A DNA stretch of 64,000 bases, from NCBI GenBank assembly GCA_947561395.2, contig OX387182.1:6620595-6684594 (forward strand). The letters run 5' to 3'. The translations under genes and the position numbers were made by a program. This DNA is from Buxus sempervirens. Lineage: Eukaryota > Streptophyta > Magnoliopsida > Buxales > Buxaceae. This document shows positions 48,283 to 60,089 of this stretch, piece after piece. The notes under the pieces were generated by a model. The model was not told the DNA's origin, did no database searches, and saw nothing but the letters and a program-made list of their open reading frames with translations. The first letter of the stretch is position 1. Each line of letters starts with the position of its first letter.

Positions 48283-48705
48283 CTAATAAAACAGCAAAGC
48301 AGTCAACAATGGTAGCAACCAGCACAAGTTAGGCAATTGGCACGAGATTTGTACCAGAATTTTCAAGATACTGCGGATTTTGGAAGATATTTGATAGGAT
48401 GTCTCAGAAAATGAGGTTTCTTGGACAGCTATGATTGTCTGGTATGCAATTTTAATAGTCTGGATGAAGCTGGAGTGCTGTTTGATGAAATGACGTGCTG
48501 AAATATTCTTTATTTGGATGCAATGATCTTAAGTGCCTGCGGAATATGGTGATCTGGGCATGCTTGAAAGATGTTTGATAAAATGCTGGAGAGGAATAAA
48601 TGGAGTGTGGATCGTTTAGTGAAGGCACGTGATATGGCCCTTGTGCAATATTTGCTCCAAGGGTCTCCAGATAGAGATTTGGTTGTCTTGATTTGATCGC
48701 CCCCG
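48283..48705 (+). pseudogene. PPR protein fragment, copy 1
   Basis: Reads as broken pentatricopeptide text such as VSWTAMI and LDEAGVLFDEMT, and KCWRGINGVW in another frame. Stops and frameshifts run throughout and there is no start, so it is a dead fragment. It is similar over its length to 50776-51181, and both lie upstream of an SDR sequence. Confidence 0.7.
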
Positions 48706-49248
48706 ACACACAACCATTTGGGACCAGCTAGTACGGTATGTACATAGAGTTACTGATCATGTCCAGTACCCTGCTTGGTCCCCGGGAATTAAAGCCACGA
48801 TAAATAGTGATCTATGTGTATTGGCCACTGGGTTTGGTTCCAAAACCTGTTTCTCATGTTGAGATGTTAAACCTTGATTTGATTGTTTGGTCAATCCTAC
48901 CAAATGTATATGAGACATTTCGGGATACTGTTGAGAAACCATGATCAGAATCGACCATGACCTCTCTTATTAAGTAACATACCAGTTTAAGCCCGTAAAT
49001 TTTATGGGTTGTTAAGTTCTTAAGAGTTATGATCCTCAAGTATTGTCATGTTGTGTTATTCTTTATCTTATAAACGTCTTTGTACAGAACTTGAAGTGTA
49101 GATATAATTTTCATCTGGCTGAGCTGGAATAGGACTATCTCTCACCAATGGGCCTTGGCTTTTTCCAAATATAAGATCTGTCCTTAATTAGAATGATTAT
49201 GATAAATACAAGGATAAATAGTGTAAGTTACCCGTGAGTCCGTGACAC

Positions 49249-49285
49249 ACACACACACACATCCACCCCCACACACACATATATA
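49249..49285. repeat. (CA)n microsatellite
   Basis: An impure CA run with a CCACCCC interruption, followed by ATATATA. Confidence 0.85.
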
Positions 49286-49387
49286 CCCAAAATCCCCTAA
49301 TGGAGCCCCATTCCACATGGGATTCAAGATAAAACTTGATATCAATATCATTTATATTGTCATTACAATATGACTGTCTTCACTGCA

Positions 49388-50095
49388 GATTAGAATGCAA
49401 GGTTTCACTGATCACGGGTGGAGTTTGTGGCGTTTTTAAGGCCATTGCTGATGTGTTTTGCAGTCATGTCTGCCAAATTTCTTGCTGCTGACATCGAAGA
49501 TGATTTGGGCCATTCAATTTGCAATCATCTGGGGTCTACTTCAGCCTCAATTGTCACTCTGATGTCACAAATGAGTGGCACATCCAAAATTCTGTCAACA
49601 CTGCTGTTTCCAAATATGGAAAGGTCGATATCATGTGCAACAATGCTGGCATCATAGAGTACCCTAAACAAAACATAATTGACAAAGAAAAGCAGGACTT
49701 CAAAAGAGTTATGCGAGTCAGTACCACAGGTGCCTTCCTGTGCACCAAGCATGCAGCTGTGCGATGGTTCCAGCCCGTCTCGTAAGCATAATTACAACTG
49801 CTACTATTTTTTTTGATAAATGGTGGATTTGTACATCATATACTAGTTCAAAGTATTCCAGTAAATTGCGTGTCACCATATGTGGCAAAGAAGTTATTGA
49901 AGCCAGATGATAAAGAGTGACACGGTAAAGCCATTTGATATTTATCTGAACCTTCAAGGTGTAACTCTTGTGCAAAAAGATACTGTTAGAGCTGTCTATA
50001 TTTTGGGAGCAATGAATCAAAATATGTGAGTGGTCATAATCTTGTGGTAGATGGAGGTTTCACTGTTGTGAATTCAAGTCTTGTGATGTTTGATT
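49388..50095 (+). pseudogene. SDR dehydrogenase pseudogene
   Basis: Decayed copy of the intact gene at 51984-53604. It keeps recognisable pieces (AADIEDDLGHSICNHLGSTSAS, DIMCNNAGI, CVSPYV in shifted frames, HNLVVDGGF). The short first exon is absent. The glycine-rich motif is lost (ITGGVCGVFK instead of ITGGARGIG). About 60 bp after the YTSSK region are deleted, and frameshifts and stops interrupt the frame. It has no single open frame and cannot encode an active enzyme. Confidence 0.85.
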
Positions 50096-50775
50096 AATAA
50101 ATCCTGAATGTTACCTTGGGAAAATTATGAAATTTTCCTCAAAATGTAGTTTACTTATGAAGAATGCTATCATCCACACCTGATATGCACTGCACCTAAA
50201 ATGCGCCATCAATTTAACATGGTATTAAAGTGGGAAGTTTAGTGTTTTGACTCCCAAGATTGGTAGTTGTTCATCTCTTTTCATGTCCAAGATGTCTTGT
50301 CTTTTTATATACATATAGGTCTAAATTTATGTTTTATGTATATATGGTTTGTGTGAGTTGAGATATTGTTTTTGCAAATGACACCAAGGATCTCTTGTCA
50401 ATGAATAGTTTGGATTGGCTTTATTGATAAATAAGAGGTCTTGTCTCCATTTTATCACAGAGACCTTACCTTTTGGTATTTTTACCTTCTGCAAAGTAAC
50501 CTAATGTTGAAAAAAATGCTCCTCTCATTTTTCTAATCATTCTTTTCATGATATAAACAAGAAAAATAGTGGCCTTCTATTCATCATCTGATGTAGCAAT
50601 AAGTAATTTACTGTGTCTGATTTAGATTCATGGGTTGATTACAATTCATTATATTAAATGATTTTAACTGTACCCATTCATTGATGATCACACTTACCCA
50701 TAGTAGCCCTTCTCATGCCAAAATCGTAAATCTCTCTGATCCTTGCGGCATCATCGATGACAATCAAGAGCCCTG
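50096..50775. other. Spacer between the two PPR-SDR units
   Basis: AT-rich, no gene seen. The first part resembles the 3' flank of the intact SDR gene. Confidence 0.5.
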
Positions 50776-51181
50776 GTGGTATAGCCATGGTAGTAACTAG
50801 GACGTGTCAGGCAATTGGTACAAGATTTTTGTGGGAAGTCTCAAGAGACTGAGGATCTTGGAAGATATTTGATCTGATGTCTCTGAAAAATAAGGTTTCT
50901 TGTCATGAACTACAATTTTTAGGTATGAGAATTTTGGATGCGGCTCGCGACTTGTTCGACAAAAAATCTTGCCCATGTGTTGTGTCTTGGAATGCAGTGA
51001 TTGTTGGGTATGTGAATTTGCTGATATGGAGACTGCTTGGAAGTTTGATCAAATGTTGGAGAGGAAGATAATTTCATTCAAATTGTTTGATGGATGGGTA
51101 TGCAAAGGCAGCTGTTATGGTCCTGCTAGACTTTTTTGTTTGAAGAGTCTGCAGATAGAGATTTTGTTGTTTTGATTTGGT
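50776..51181 (+). pseudogene. PPR protein fragment, copy 2
   Basis: Text such as ILDAARDLFDKKSCPCVVSW and NAVIVGYVNL matches PPR repeats, followed by frame changes. Homologous to 48283-48705. A remnant of a larger PPR gene. Confidence 0.7.
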
Positions 51182-51307
51182 GACAAATCAGAACTAGTTG
51201 GGAAAGAGCTGTACGCTTGGTCCCATGTCTAGTCCCCTGCTTGGTCCCTGGGAATTAAATAATGATTCATAGTTATCAATAACTATTGACCACTATGTGT
51301 GTGTATA

Positions 51308-51341
51308 TAAATATATAAATATATATATATATATATATAGA
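51308..51341. repeat. (AT)n microsatellite
   Basis: TATATAAATATATA run in the spacer before the intact SDR gene. Confidence 0.8.
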
Positions 51342-51983
51342 TATGTTCAAAACCTATTCAACAAGTTAAGACATTAAGCTATGCTTCAATTGTTTGGTCC
51401 GTCCTATAGAATGCATGTGAAACTTCCCAGGATACTGTCCAAAAACCATCATAAGGTTCTGTATTGACCTCTCCTATGTTTCTTGATCCTATAAACGTAT
51501 TTACACAGGAACAAGATATATATTGCTGACCCTAATCGGTTGAGATAAGGCATTTGGTTATTGATCAATTTTTCGGCACATGAAGAATGCCAATGTTTCA
51601 ATTATTTGGGTTTTGTATATTTTAAGTTCTTTTTTGTCATGATGTGGCTTTGGCATCGTAGTCATACTCATACAGAGGTTGCTTGAACAAGTTGTGACCC
51701 CATAAGCCAAATGTGTCCTATTCAATGTCTCTTTCCATTGTCAATTCTATCACTAATTGGGGCCTTTTTTATATACAAAATTTTTGGAGTTATTGATTGT
51801 CTTTATGTCACAAGAATCTGTTGTAGGGAAGCGTTCTGTTGCTAATGCAATCTTACAGTAAACTCTCATCATCTTTAATCTATATTAGGACTATCATTGA
51901 CAAGAGAGAAATGGATCTCAGAGAAAAGTGAAAATCTAGAGATTTGATTGGGATCTGTCCTGAGGCCTATTCACCCATTAACC

Positions 51984-53604
51984 ATGGGAAGCACCTCCAT
52001 GCTCACCAGTGTTGCAAGAAGGTACATTCATGTGTTAAAACCCAAGCATCTTATGAATTCTTTAGCATATTCTGGACTTAATTCTTCTATTCTTGTTTTT
52101 TTCTTATAATCTCAAATGCATAATCACTGTGTTCCCTTCAAGTTCATGACCAACAGAAACTGATTTACCCCATCCAATTGATCATGGTTGCTCTCCATGT
52201 CAGTAGCTGTGTGCCTTGATGGACATCTTGCATCTGGCTGAACTGGAATATAAGGACTATCTTTCACCAACAGGACTTCGCTTTATCCAAATCTAGGATC
52301 TGTCCATTCTATGTTTGGAGCCTAGGATTTGGGAAGAAAAGAAAACAAGAATACGAAGGAAAAGAAAAGAAATAACTTATCTTTCATTCCATGTCTTTGC
52401 ATAATAAAACAAGAAATATAGAGAAAAGAAAGATACATTTTGATGATTTTCAAATATTTTCTTTTAATTAATATATACCATATACTAGGCAAGTTTAGTT
52501 TATGTCAATGGAGCTAAGATATAAAGTGATTTAACACAAAGCACTAAAGATAGTTATGTTGTCTTTATCTATTTTCTTTCTGTTATTATCTCAAAAATTT
52601 GTACACTTGGGAATTGGGGTTAGGTTTTGATCCCCAAAGAGAAAATTATATCCCCAGTTGCATTGATCAACTATCCTGTGATGAAGACTTTTATTAAAAT
52701 AACTTAAATTGAATTGAAAAATCTCATAAAAGAAACACTATCCCAAATGGGGATTCAAGAAAAGACTCAGTACAACATATCATTTACATTATCATTATCC
52801 TACGACCATCTACTTCACAGGTTAGAAGGCAAGGTTGCAGTGATCACAGGTGGAGCTCGTGGCATTGGCAAGGGCATTGTTGATGTATTCTGCAGACATG
52901 GTGCCAAAGTTCTTATTGCTGACATTGAGGATGATCTGGGACACTCAATTTGCAAACAGCTTGGGTCTACTTCAGCCTCATTTGTCCACTGTGATGTCAC
53001 AAATGAGTCACACATCCAAAACGCAGTTGACACTGCTGTTGCCAAGTACGGGAAGCTTGACATCATGTGCAACAATGCCGGCATTGTAGAGCACCCCAAG
53101 AAAAACATTATTGACAATGAAAAAGAGGATTTTGAAAGAATTATGAGCGTAAATGTCATAGGTCCCTTCCTGGGCACCAAACATGCAGCCCGGGTGATGG
53201 TTCCTGCTCGTCGCGGAAGCATAATCACAACTGCAAGTGTCTGTGCCACAATTGGTGGGGTTGGACCACATTCATATACCAGTTCAAAGCATGCTGTGCT
53301 GGGCCTCACCAGGAACACAGCAGTAGAGCTGGGACGATATGGCATTCGAGTAAACTGTGTGTCGCCATATGTGGTTCCAACAATAGCAGCAAAGAAGGTA
53401 TTGAAGCCGGATGATAAGAGTGACAAGGTAGAACCATTTGATATTTATACAAACCTTAAAGGAGTAGTTCTCATGCCTGAAGATATTGCTGAAGCTGCTC
53501 TATATTTGGCGAGTGACGAATCCAAGTATGTAAGTGGGCATAATCTTGTGGTAGATGGTGGTTTCAGCATTGTGAATTCAGGTCTTACAATGTTTGCTCA
53601 ATAA
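51984..53604 (+). CDS. Short-chain dehydrogenase/reductase, SDR110C type
   Basis: NAD-dependent oxidoreductase of the secoisolariciresinol dehydrogenase / momilactone synthase / ABA2-like group; it would oxidise an alcohol of a secondary metabolite or hormone precursor. Two exons, 51984-52021 (MGSTSMLTSVARR) and 52821-53604, give 273 residues. The short first exon is typical of this family. Motifs: TGGARGIG at 22-29, Asp47 for NAD preference (KVLIADIEDD), CDVT at 70-73, NNAG at 97-100, Asn124, catalytic Ser152, Tyr165 and Lys169 (YTSSK), and the C-terminal YVSGHNLVVDGGF. An in-frame extension upstream of exon 2 (from 52714) is intron and not coding. Substrate cannot be read from sequence. The left neighbour 49388-50095 is its dead duplicate. 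Confidence 0.93.
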
Positions 53605-53885
53605 ATCCTGCTTTTTACCTTGGGAAAGTTATGAATTCTTCCTCAACGTGTGATTCACAGGGATGCTATCGTCCTCGTCATAAAGTGCTGAATTATCATG
53701 TGTTGGTCACTTTGATATACATGGTTATTCCGTCACCTCTTAGCTTAAGCTTTGGTTTCCTTGGTTGTTAACATGGTATCAAAAAAATTTGTGTGCCCTG
53801 TGTTTGTCTTTGTCCTCCTTTGACCTATCAACTCAGCTTTTTCGTTCATAATTTGTTTAATGTACTATTCCCACTTATCATGTTA
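53605..53885. other. 3' flank of the SDR gene
   Basis: No gene seen. The flank ends at the Helitron terminus. Confidence 0.6.
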
Positions 53886-53914
53886 CTAGTAATGAGCACG
53901 CACGTTGTGCGTGA
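53886..53914 (-). mobile_element. Helitron 3' terminus (minus strand)
   Basis: Read on the minus strand: hairpin CACGCAC-AAC-GTGCGTG (53913-53897), 7 nt, CTAG, then T. This is the canonical 3' end of a plant Helitron. The element would extend to the right; its 5' end and Rep/helicase gene were not found in the window. The RPA1-like gene at 58168-59995 lies on the same strand upstream, the usual place of the RPA gene in plant Helitrons. Confidence 0.7.
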
Positions 53915-56900
53915 ATAATGAGTAGGGGAATGTAACAAGAAATATATTAAGTAAAAATTTTGCCAAAAAAAACACTGGTACGAAAATCAATTTTATATAT
54001 TGTTTCCGGCATCAAATTGACAAAATAATTATATGAACAATATTAAGAACTTATTAAGGACCTCAAAACAATAATCTCTTGAATGAAATTAATATCCCTA
54101 CTTACTATTGTCTGCACTTACTGATAGAAGTGGCTAGATACAAAGCTTTGAAAAAATTCTTTAATACTCTTTCATTCCCCACAAATTAGTGGTGAAAAGA
54201 CAGTCTCCAACTTCCAATGCTATTGGTATTATATGCATATCCTTCTCGTGAATCCTCTCATGTCCACTGCCAACTGTATTACAAAATAAAAAATGGGTTA
54301 AAATTTTTTCCAAACAGGCACTTGCATTTCTCTCCCTACTACATTTGCTCGACCTGCGTTTCTAGTTATCGAGTTTTGTGGTGTTTTGATTTGTGGTTCT
54401 GTGGAGGTACTCAATCCATGACAACGTCCATCCTGGAAATAACAACCACAAGTATAGATACAAATTTACAACAGAGGGAGAAGTATGGGAATTCAACACA
54501 AAAGGATTGTTGATTGATGTGCATGTTCAATCATATTCCCATTCTTAACACAAAACCCAGTAGCATGAAAATCCAGAAATATTTCATAGTCCATATTAAC
54601 CAACACTAATAGCATATGAACCCTTCATATGACAACAACCTATTCAATCTAGAAATCAGCAACATATAAGCTAGTAATCAGAAATCCTAAATAGCGAGAA
54701 AAAAAATAGCACAAGTAATAAGAAGAAATGAAGGTTGTTATTATTAGTGAGATTATCCATGCAAATAAAAAGGAGAAATACATATATGAATGACGGCTGA
54801 ATAAATGAAGAAATAGAAGAAAAAAGGTTAGGGACATAAAAGGGTAAAGAAATTTTAAAAAAAATGAAATGGGTTGTTGAACCCAAGTGATTTCTAGCTC
54901 TGTTCGATTGGCAAGACATCAATGAAAGATTTTTTACAAAACCCCAAAATAGAAAACGACAAGAACCCCTAATGGTTAAGAATGAAAATTGAAGACACCC
55001 GAAATTAGAAAAGTAAAAAAGGAAAATTGACAATTTGAGACATCATTGAAACAAATAAGCATGCTATATACCTACAAATGCACAGAGGAAAAGATAGTGT
55101 TGCATTTTGATTTCCATTCTTTTAAGCCATTAAGGGAGGCTGGAATACCGTTGGGTTGACAGGTCTCAACAGGTGTAGTAAAATTTGAGAAAGACATATA
55201 TCTCCACCTGAACAATGCACAAGAAACCAATCAAAAGAAGAGAAACTCTGTATCAAAAATTTTGATTATATTAGCTGAGTTTTCCCTGATATTGTTCCCC
55301 ATTAATGTATCACTTCAGCAAATTTGACACTTCAAGATATTCAAACATCTCCTTGAAAATTTGCAAGCAACTTGAAGTACTATCACAGGTAAAAGAGAGG
55401 GGGAAGATAGAGGAATCTGTTTCAATAGATGAATCATTAAAAAAGTAATACTATTTAATTATTTATTGTTCCATTATAAATAAGCCTAAAATCAGCTCTA
55501 CCTCTCTAACATAGAACTTAGAAGTTCATGAAATTGTCTAACAAATCTTCCATTGCACCCTAGCGCCACATGCAAAAAGGAAAAAAACAAAATAATAAAC
55601 ATTACTTATTAGTCCTTCACCAACACTACATGCAATGTCTTTGATGAAGGAGAAGAATTGCACGCAGCCTACTCAATCTACTTATTTCAACAAATAAATC
55701 ACCTTTTCTAGTCTATGTACCCACCTCTTAAACAAAAGAAAAATATTTCTGACAATAATATAAGCATATTTGCCATTGAAGGGTTCAGATAAACAACATA
55801 GGACCATTATAACAAGGATCTGATAAACCAACATGAAAATTTTTAAAGTTAATATCTTTCCAAGAAATCAAGTACAAAATCAATAGCATTTGTAAAATTA
55901 TATAAACATATTTGCTATGGGAGTGTTGTCATAAACAATATAGGAGAACATCACAATCATTATATGAAGTATCAAGTAAACTAACATCAAAATTCAATGC
56001 ATATTGCAAAAATCAAGCACAAATTCATATCAGTCAAGAAGCATGAGTGTCATCTGAGAACTATGTTTCCACCATTGGTTTGTAAAATTTCTCAACCATG
56101 GTATGTTTTAATTGTATTATGCACTATAGCTAAAAGACCAAATTTGTTTTCAATCCATTGAATTTACAAATTATATCTTCAATTGTTATAGTAAGTCTAA
56201 ATTACGTTAACAATGTGTTTTAGCATCCCCAAGTGATTCTCACATATGTTAGGGGTTTTCTCAACCTGCTGTGGTAGTTTAGATACTCCAAATCTTTGAA
56301 AACTTATGTAATAATTATTTGAAAAATAATATCACTTGTAGGTATTATGTAAAAGCTCTTATTATCAATAGCCACCTAGAAGAGCACATCAATGTTGATC
56401 ATATAGAGTGCCCAAAAGTTGATGATTTTCACGGTTTCATAGAATTCTCAATTAAATTCTTCCTCCCCCCACACCTCCCCTCTAAGAATGATAAAAAGCA
56501 GCCAGTGTATCATATACAGACATAACAGAAATTTATGATTCCATAAGTATATAAAAAAATTAAAAAAAAACATCAAAATGCACTTGTATGAGCTTCCCCA
56601 ACAGCAAAAAGCCATAGACTATGAAGTGAGCAACTAAAGAAGCATGACAAGGAACTTTCAAAAAATAAAGCTTGCTGTTTTGTTGAATTTCAGAAATTTT
56701 ATCCTCTATTAGCTTCAAAATAAGAGCTCTTGACTCTAAATACACTAAATGTAACTCAAATCAATACATAGACATACTGATATTTTCATCAAGATACCAG
56801 TAACAATATAAACAATTTTTGTATGCCATATGGCTCATATCATCTATTGAGAAAATTGTCCAAATGAGATTTGGATAAATACCAAACTAAGTGAATGAAT

Positions 56901-58167
56901 ATACATACATACACAACTCAAAAAGAGCATCACCACAACAGGAGAAGCCAGAAGTAGTAGAAGATCAAGTAACTAAAAAACAAATTGACAATGAACAAAG
57001 TCTAGCTAAGCATTTCAAGACAAAGATAACAGTTTTCACCTAGTTATTCAAAGGAAGCACTGTCATCATTTCAAAACTATTGCATAATTTTTACAAATGG
57101 CATGTACAACTTGATGTCTACCAACCTTAGGCTTCCAGGGAGTGAAAAGTTAAGAATGAGAAAAATTAAAGTCTATGCATTTGCGTGAAAATAAAGAATG
57201 TGGATCAAGTGTCAAAGATAAAAATTGTACGGCCTGCGGAACAAACCATGTCTGTTTAAAAATAGGATTAACTACCAAATGTGCATCACTTCAATGGATT
57301 TTTGCGTGAAGTAGCCAAAAGTCTGAATTACTTAAGTGAATAACATATCAAGGGAAAAAAATGAGTAATGTATAACATAACATTTAGGTCTAAATCCATG
57401 AAACAAACCTGATGACATAATCCAGCATATATGAGTTTAAGTTGTAGAGAAGTAACTTCTACCATAGCCCTAAGAGAAGAATGAAATTGATAAAAGAACA
57501 TATAACTTGTACCATAATTAAAGAAATGTAATGCAAAATTCAAGAATAAATGATACCTTTGTCACCAAAATGCATAATAAAAATTTGACTAAATAAGAGA
57601 CTTCCAAGTCAAATATGAGGAATCCATATCCATCATCTTACAATTGTAGTACTGAAATAAGGATTGAACTGAAACATTTCCATCCTTTTCCAGTAGGATA
57701 CTACTGTGATCCTTATTCATTCGCAAGTTCTTAGAGTAGGTTATGTTAAAATTTATAATACTATAGCAGTAATGCAAACAGGCAAAATAAATAAATAAAT
57801 AACCAAATCATTAACCATGCGGAAAACAACATGTCAGGAATTTAAATGTACCAAAACCAACTTCCATTGTACGTAATTGTATCAAAAACAAGATATATAT
57901 ATATATATATAAATTCTTAAATCATCATTCATCGTCCACAAACTTCTCAATAGGAAATTAGAAAGTTCACGACCTGCAAAGTGAACATAAAAGAATAACA
58001 TATCAAGAATTTATTTGATTAGGTAATATTGAAAAAGCCACTTTTGGCTACACCTTATTGATGCTTTTATAAATATATTATTAATGAAAAAAAAATTATA
58101 TTCATGTATAAGAGAGTAGTCTAACCATTTCAATATTTGCCTTTGATGGTTGAAGATGGAATATACT
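53915..58167 (-). mobile_element. Non-coding 3' part of the presumed Helitron
   Basis: 4.2 kb of AT-rich DNA between the Helitron 3' end and the RPA1-like gene. No conserved open frame was recognised. An (AT)n run lies at about 57893-57911. Assignment to the Helitron is by position only; nested older insertions cannot be excluded. Confidence 0.4.
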
Positions 58168-59995
58168 CTACGCTATCAACACCAATTTCAACAAAATCTT
58201 CACAACTGTAGTTGTATTCACCATTTCTAGCCAAACGTAAACTTTTCGAATTGTAAATTTGTAAAGCTTCCAAACACATTTTTCGATCACGCGAACAAAT
58301 TCAGCAAAGTTCATTTCCTAGAGCAATATGAAATCGAATCAAAATAAGGAAATGATGAAAAAATAATTATAAACAAACGTATCAAAATCTAATAACATAT
58401 GTTACATGACTTATAAATAATATAAAATATATAAAACCTTTAATTTTCGTAGTGAATCCATTGTAAGACCAAGCAACTTTTCAACCCTCACATCAAACAA
58501 TGTAACCCAAAGTGATCCAGTATTATCAGCAACTTTAATTCGCATTCTGCCACTGATAAAAGTTAAAGACATTACTAAATAAAAAAACATAGTATTTATA
58601 CACTAAGTGCAACAATATAAACAAAGGTTAAGTAGGACAAACCTATGCTTGTATGTCTCTCTTGGTAACTTGCATGATTGGCAAATAAATGAACCATTGA
58701 TAAGCTCTAATTTTGTATTGCAATCTAAACATGCAATGTACCAAGGGTCTTGTCGAGTGCTAACCGAAACGATCCATAGCTTACACTCAAATGTGTTATT
58801 CTAACATCATTATGAACACTAAAAATTAATAAAATGAAAATTGAAGTATAAATTATTAAACTAAAGTATGTAAAAAAAAATTACCTGCATATTTGGTTCA
58901 ATTTTTAGAATTTCATCAATAGTTAGACGCTCATGCTTGAGTTTAACAACCTTCAAAAGAACTTTTTGTCTAGATTGAAGCGCCACGTGATTAGCCATTG
59001 CCCTTGTGAAAGAAACGAATTTAAATAACCAATGACTAAGTTTAAAACCTTGAACTAATTTGTAAGTAATTTTTCAACAAAACTCAGAAAACAATTACTT
59101 AATTTCATTATTGTAAGAAGTAAGCATTACCATGATCGCAATTGGTCAACTTCGATTATAATAGGGTTAACCATAACAGAAGATAAATGCACGGTAGATA
59201 AGGATCCCCCTATTAGAAAAAAAAAAAGCAAATAAGAGAGCTGTCGAAGATATTAAAAAACAGACATATTAATAATAACAAAATCAAATAAATGATCTAT
59301 AAATATTACCATATTCTTTAATGATTCGCAACTTCGACGCAACAAGAATAACTTGTCCAAATATAGTAACATCTTTCAAAAATACATCCATTGAAGAAAA
59401 CTTTCCCCATAATGTTACTTGTATTGGTGCATCTTGTCTACATGTCATTAAATAAAATAGTAAATAAGAGAGAAACATAAAATTTATAGCTAAAAATGAT
59501 AGAATAAAAAATTTGATATTTGATGAGTAAGTACTTACGACATGTCCATGATTGCAATATCACGCTTCATAACTTTGGAACCATCAGCTTTGTTAAAACT
59601 TATTTCTTCACCAACCTTCACAAGAATACCAACAACATCTGCAAGAATGGAAAAATCTTTAATGTGAAACAAACATATAATAAACCAAACACAACTACAA
59701 ATTTATGAAAACGTTGTAGATGCTTACCTACAAGAAACTCATATTTCAAAGCAAACAGCTCGTTTAACTTAATAAAATTGTACTTCATGACAGGGATAAT
59801 GAGGGCTTTAGATTCAACACTTACAACATCACTATTCTTATGTAACAATACCTCATACATTGTATCACCAACATTATATTTTGCATTTGCTTTCCGGATT
59901 GAGCCATTTGCAATCTTACACCACTTAGTTGCTTGTAGCAAAGGCTCAAACAACTTTATGTCCTCATTAAACATTGTTAACTGCATTTTTGTGCC
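58168..59995 (-). CDS. Replication protein A 70 kDa-like (RPA1-like), 5' exon missing
   Basis: Single-stranded-DNA-binding protein with OB folds. Eight exons join in one open frame of 371 residues: 59995-59728, 59638-59539, 59437-59310, 59209-59131, 59002-58885, 58800-58643, 58552-58438 and 58317-58168. The first readable part is the end of DBD-A (MQLTMFNEDIKLFEPLLQ, then the DVVGILVKVG linker), followed by DBD-B (PIQVTLWGKF, VILVASKLRIIKEYG). DBD-C carries the zinc ribbon CLDC...CQSC and RIKVADNTGSLWVTLFD. It ends in a short C-terminal helix. No lesion is seen, but an upstream exon giving the start of DBD-A is expected and is absent from the adjoining DNA, where retroelement-like sequence begins near 60090. 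Probably cargo of the Helitron ending at 53886; a host RPA1 paralogue is the alternative. Confidence 0.82.
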
Positions 59996-60089
59996 CTACA
60001 AAAATTTTAAAAAACACAAGGGTAAATATATAATTATAATGATTAACATAGTGAAAAAAATAACATGACTCAATAAAATAAGAAATAAT

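Noticed and set aside
52714-52820. In-frame N-terminal extension of the SDR gene (MKNLIKETLSQMG...)
   Set aside because: A good splice acceptor (TTCACAG) sits at 52820 and a family-typical short first exon (MGSTSMLTSVARR) with a donor lies at 51984-52021, so the extension is intron.
52815-53426. 203-residue open frame opposite the SDR gene
   Set aside because: It is the antisense shadow of the well-supported SDR exon 2.
54472-54480. AGTATAGA as the 5' end of the minus-strand Helitron
   Set aside because: The context does not match other Helitron starts and it would exclude the RPA1-like gene; the true start was not found.
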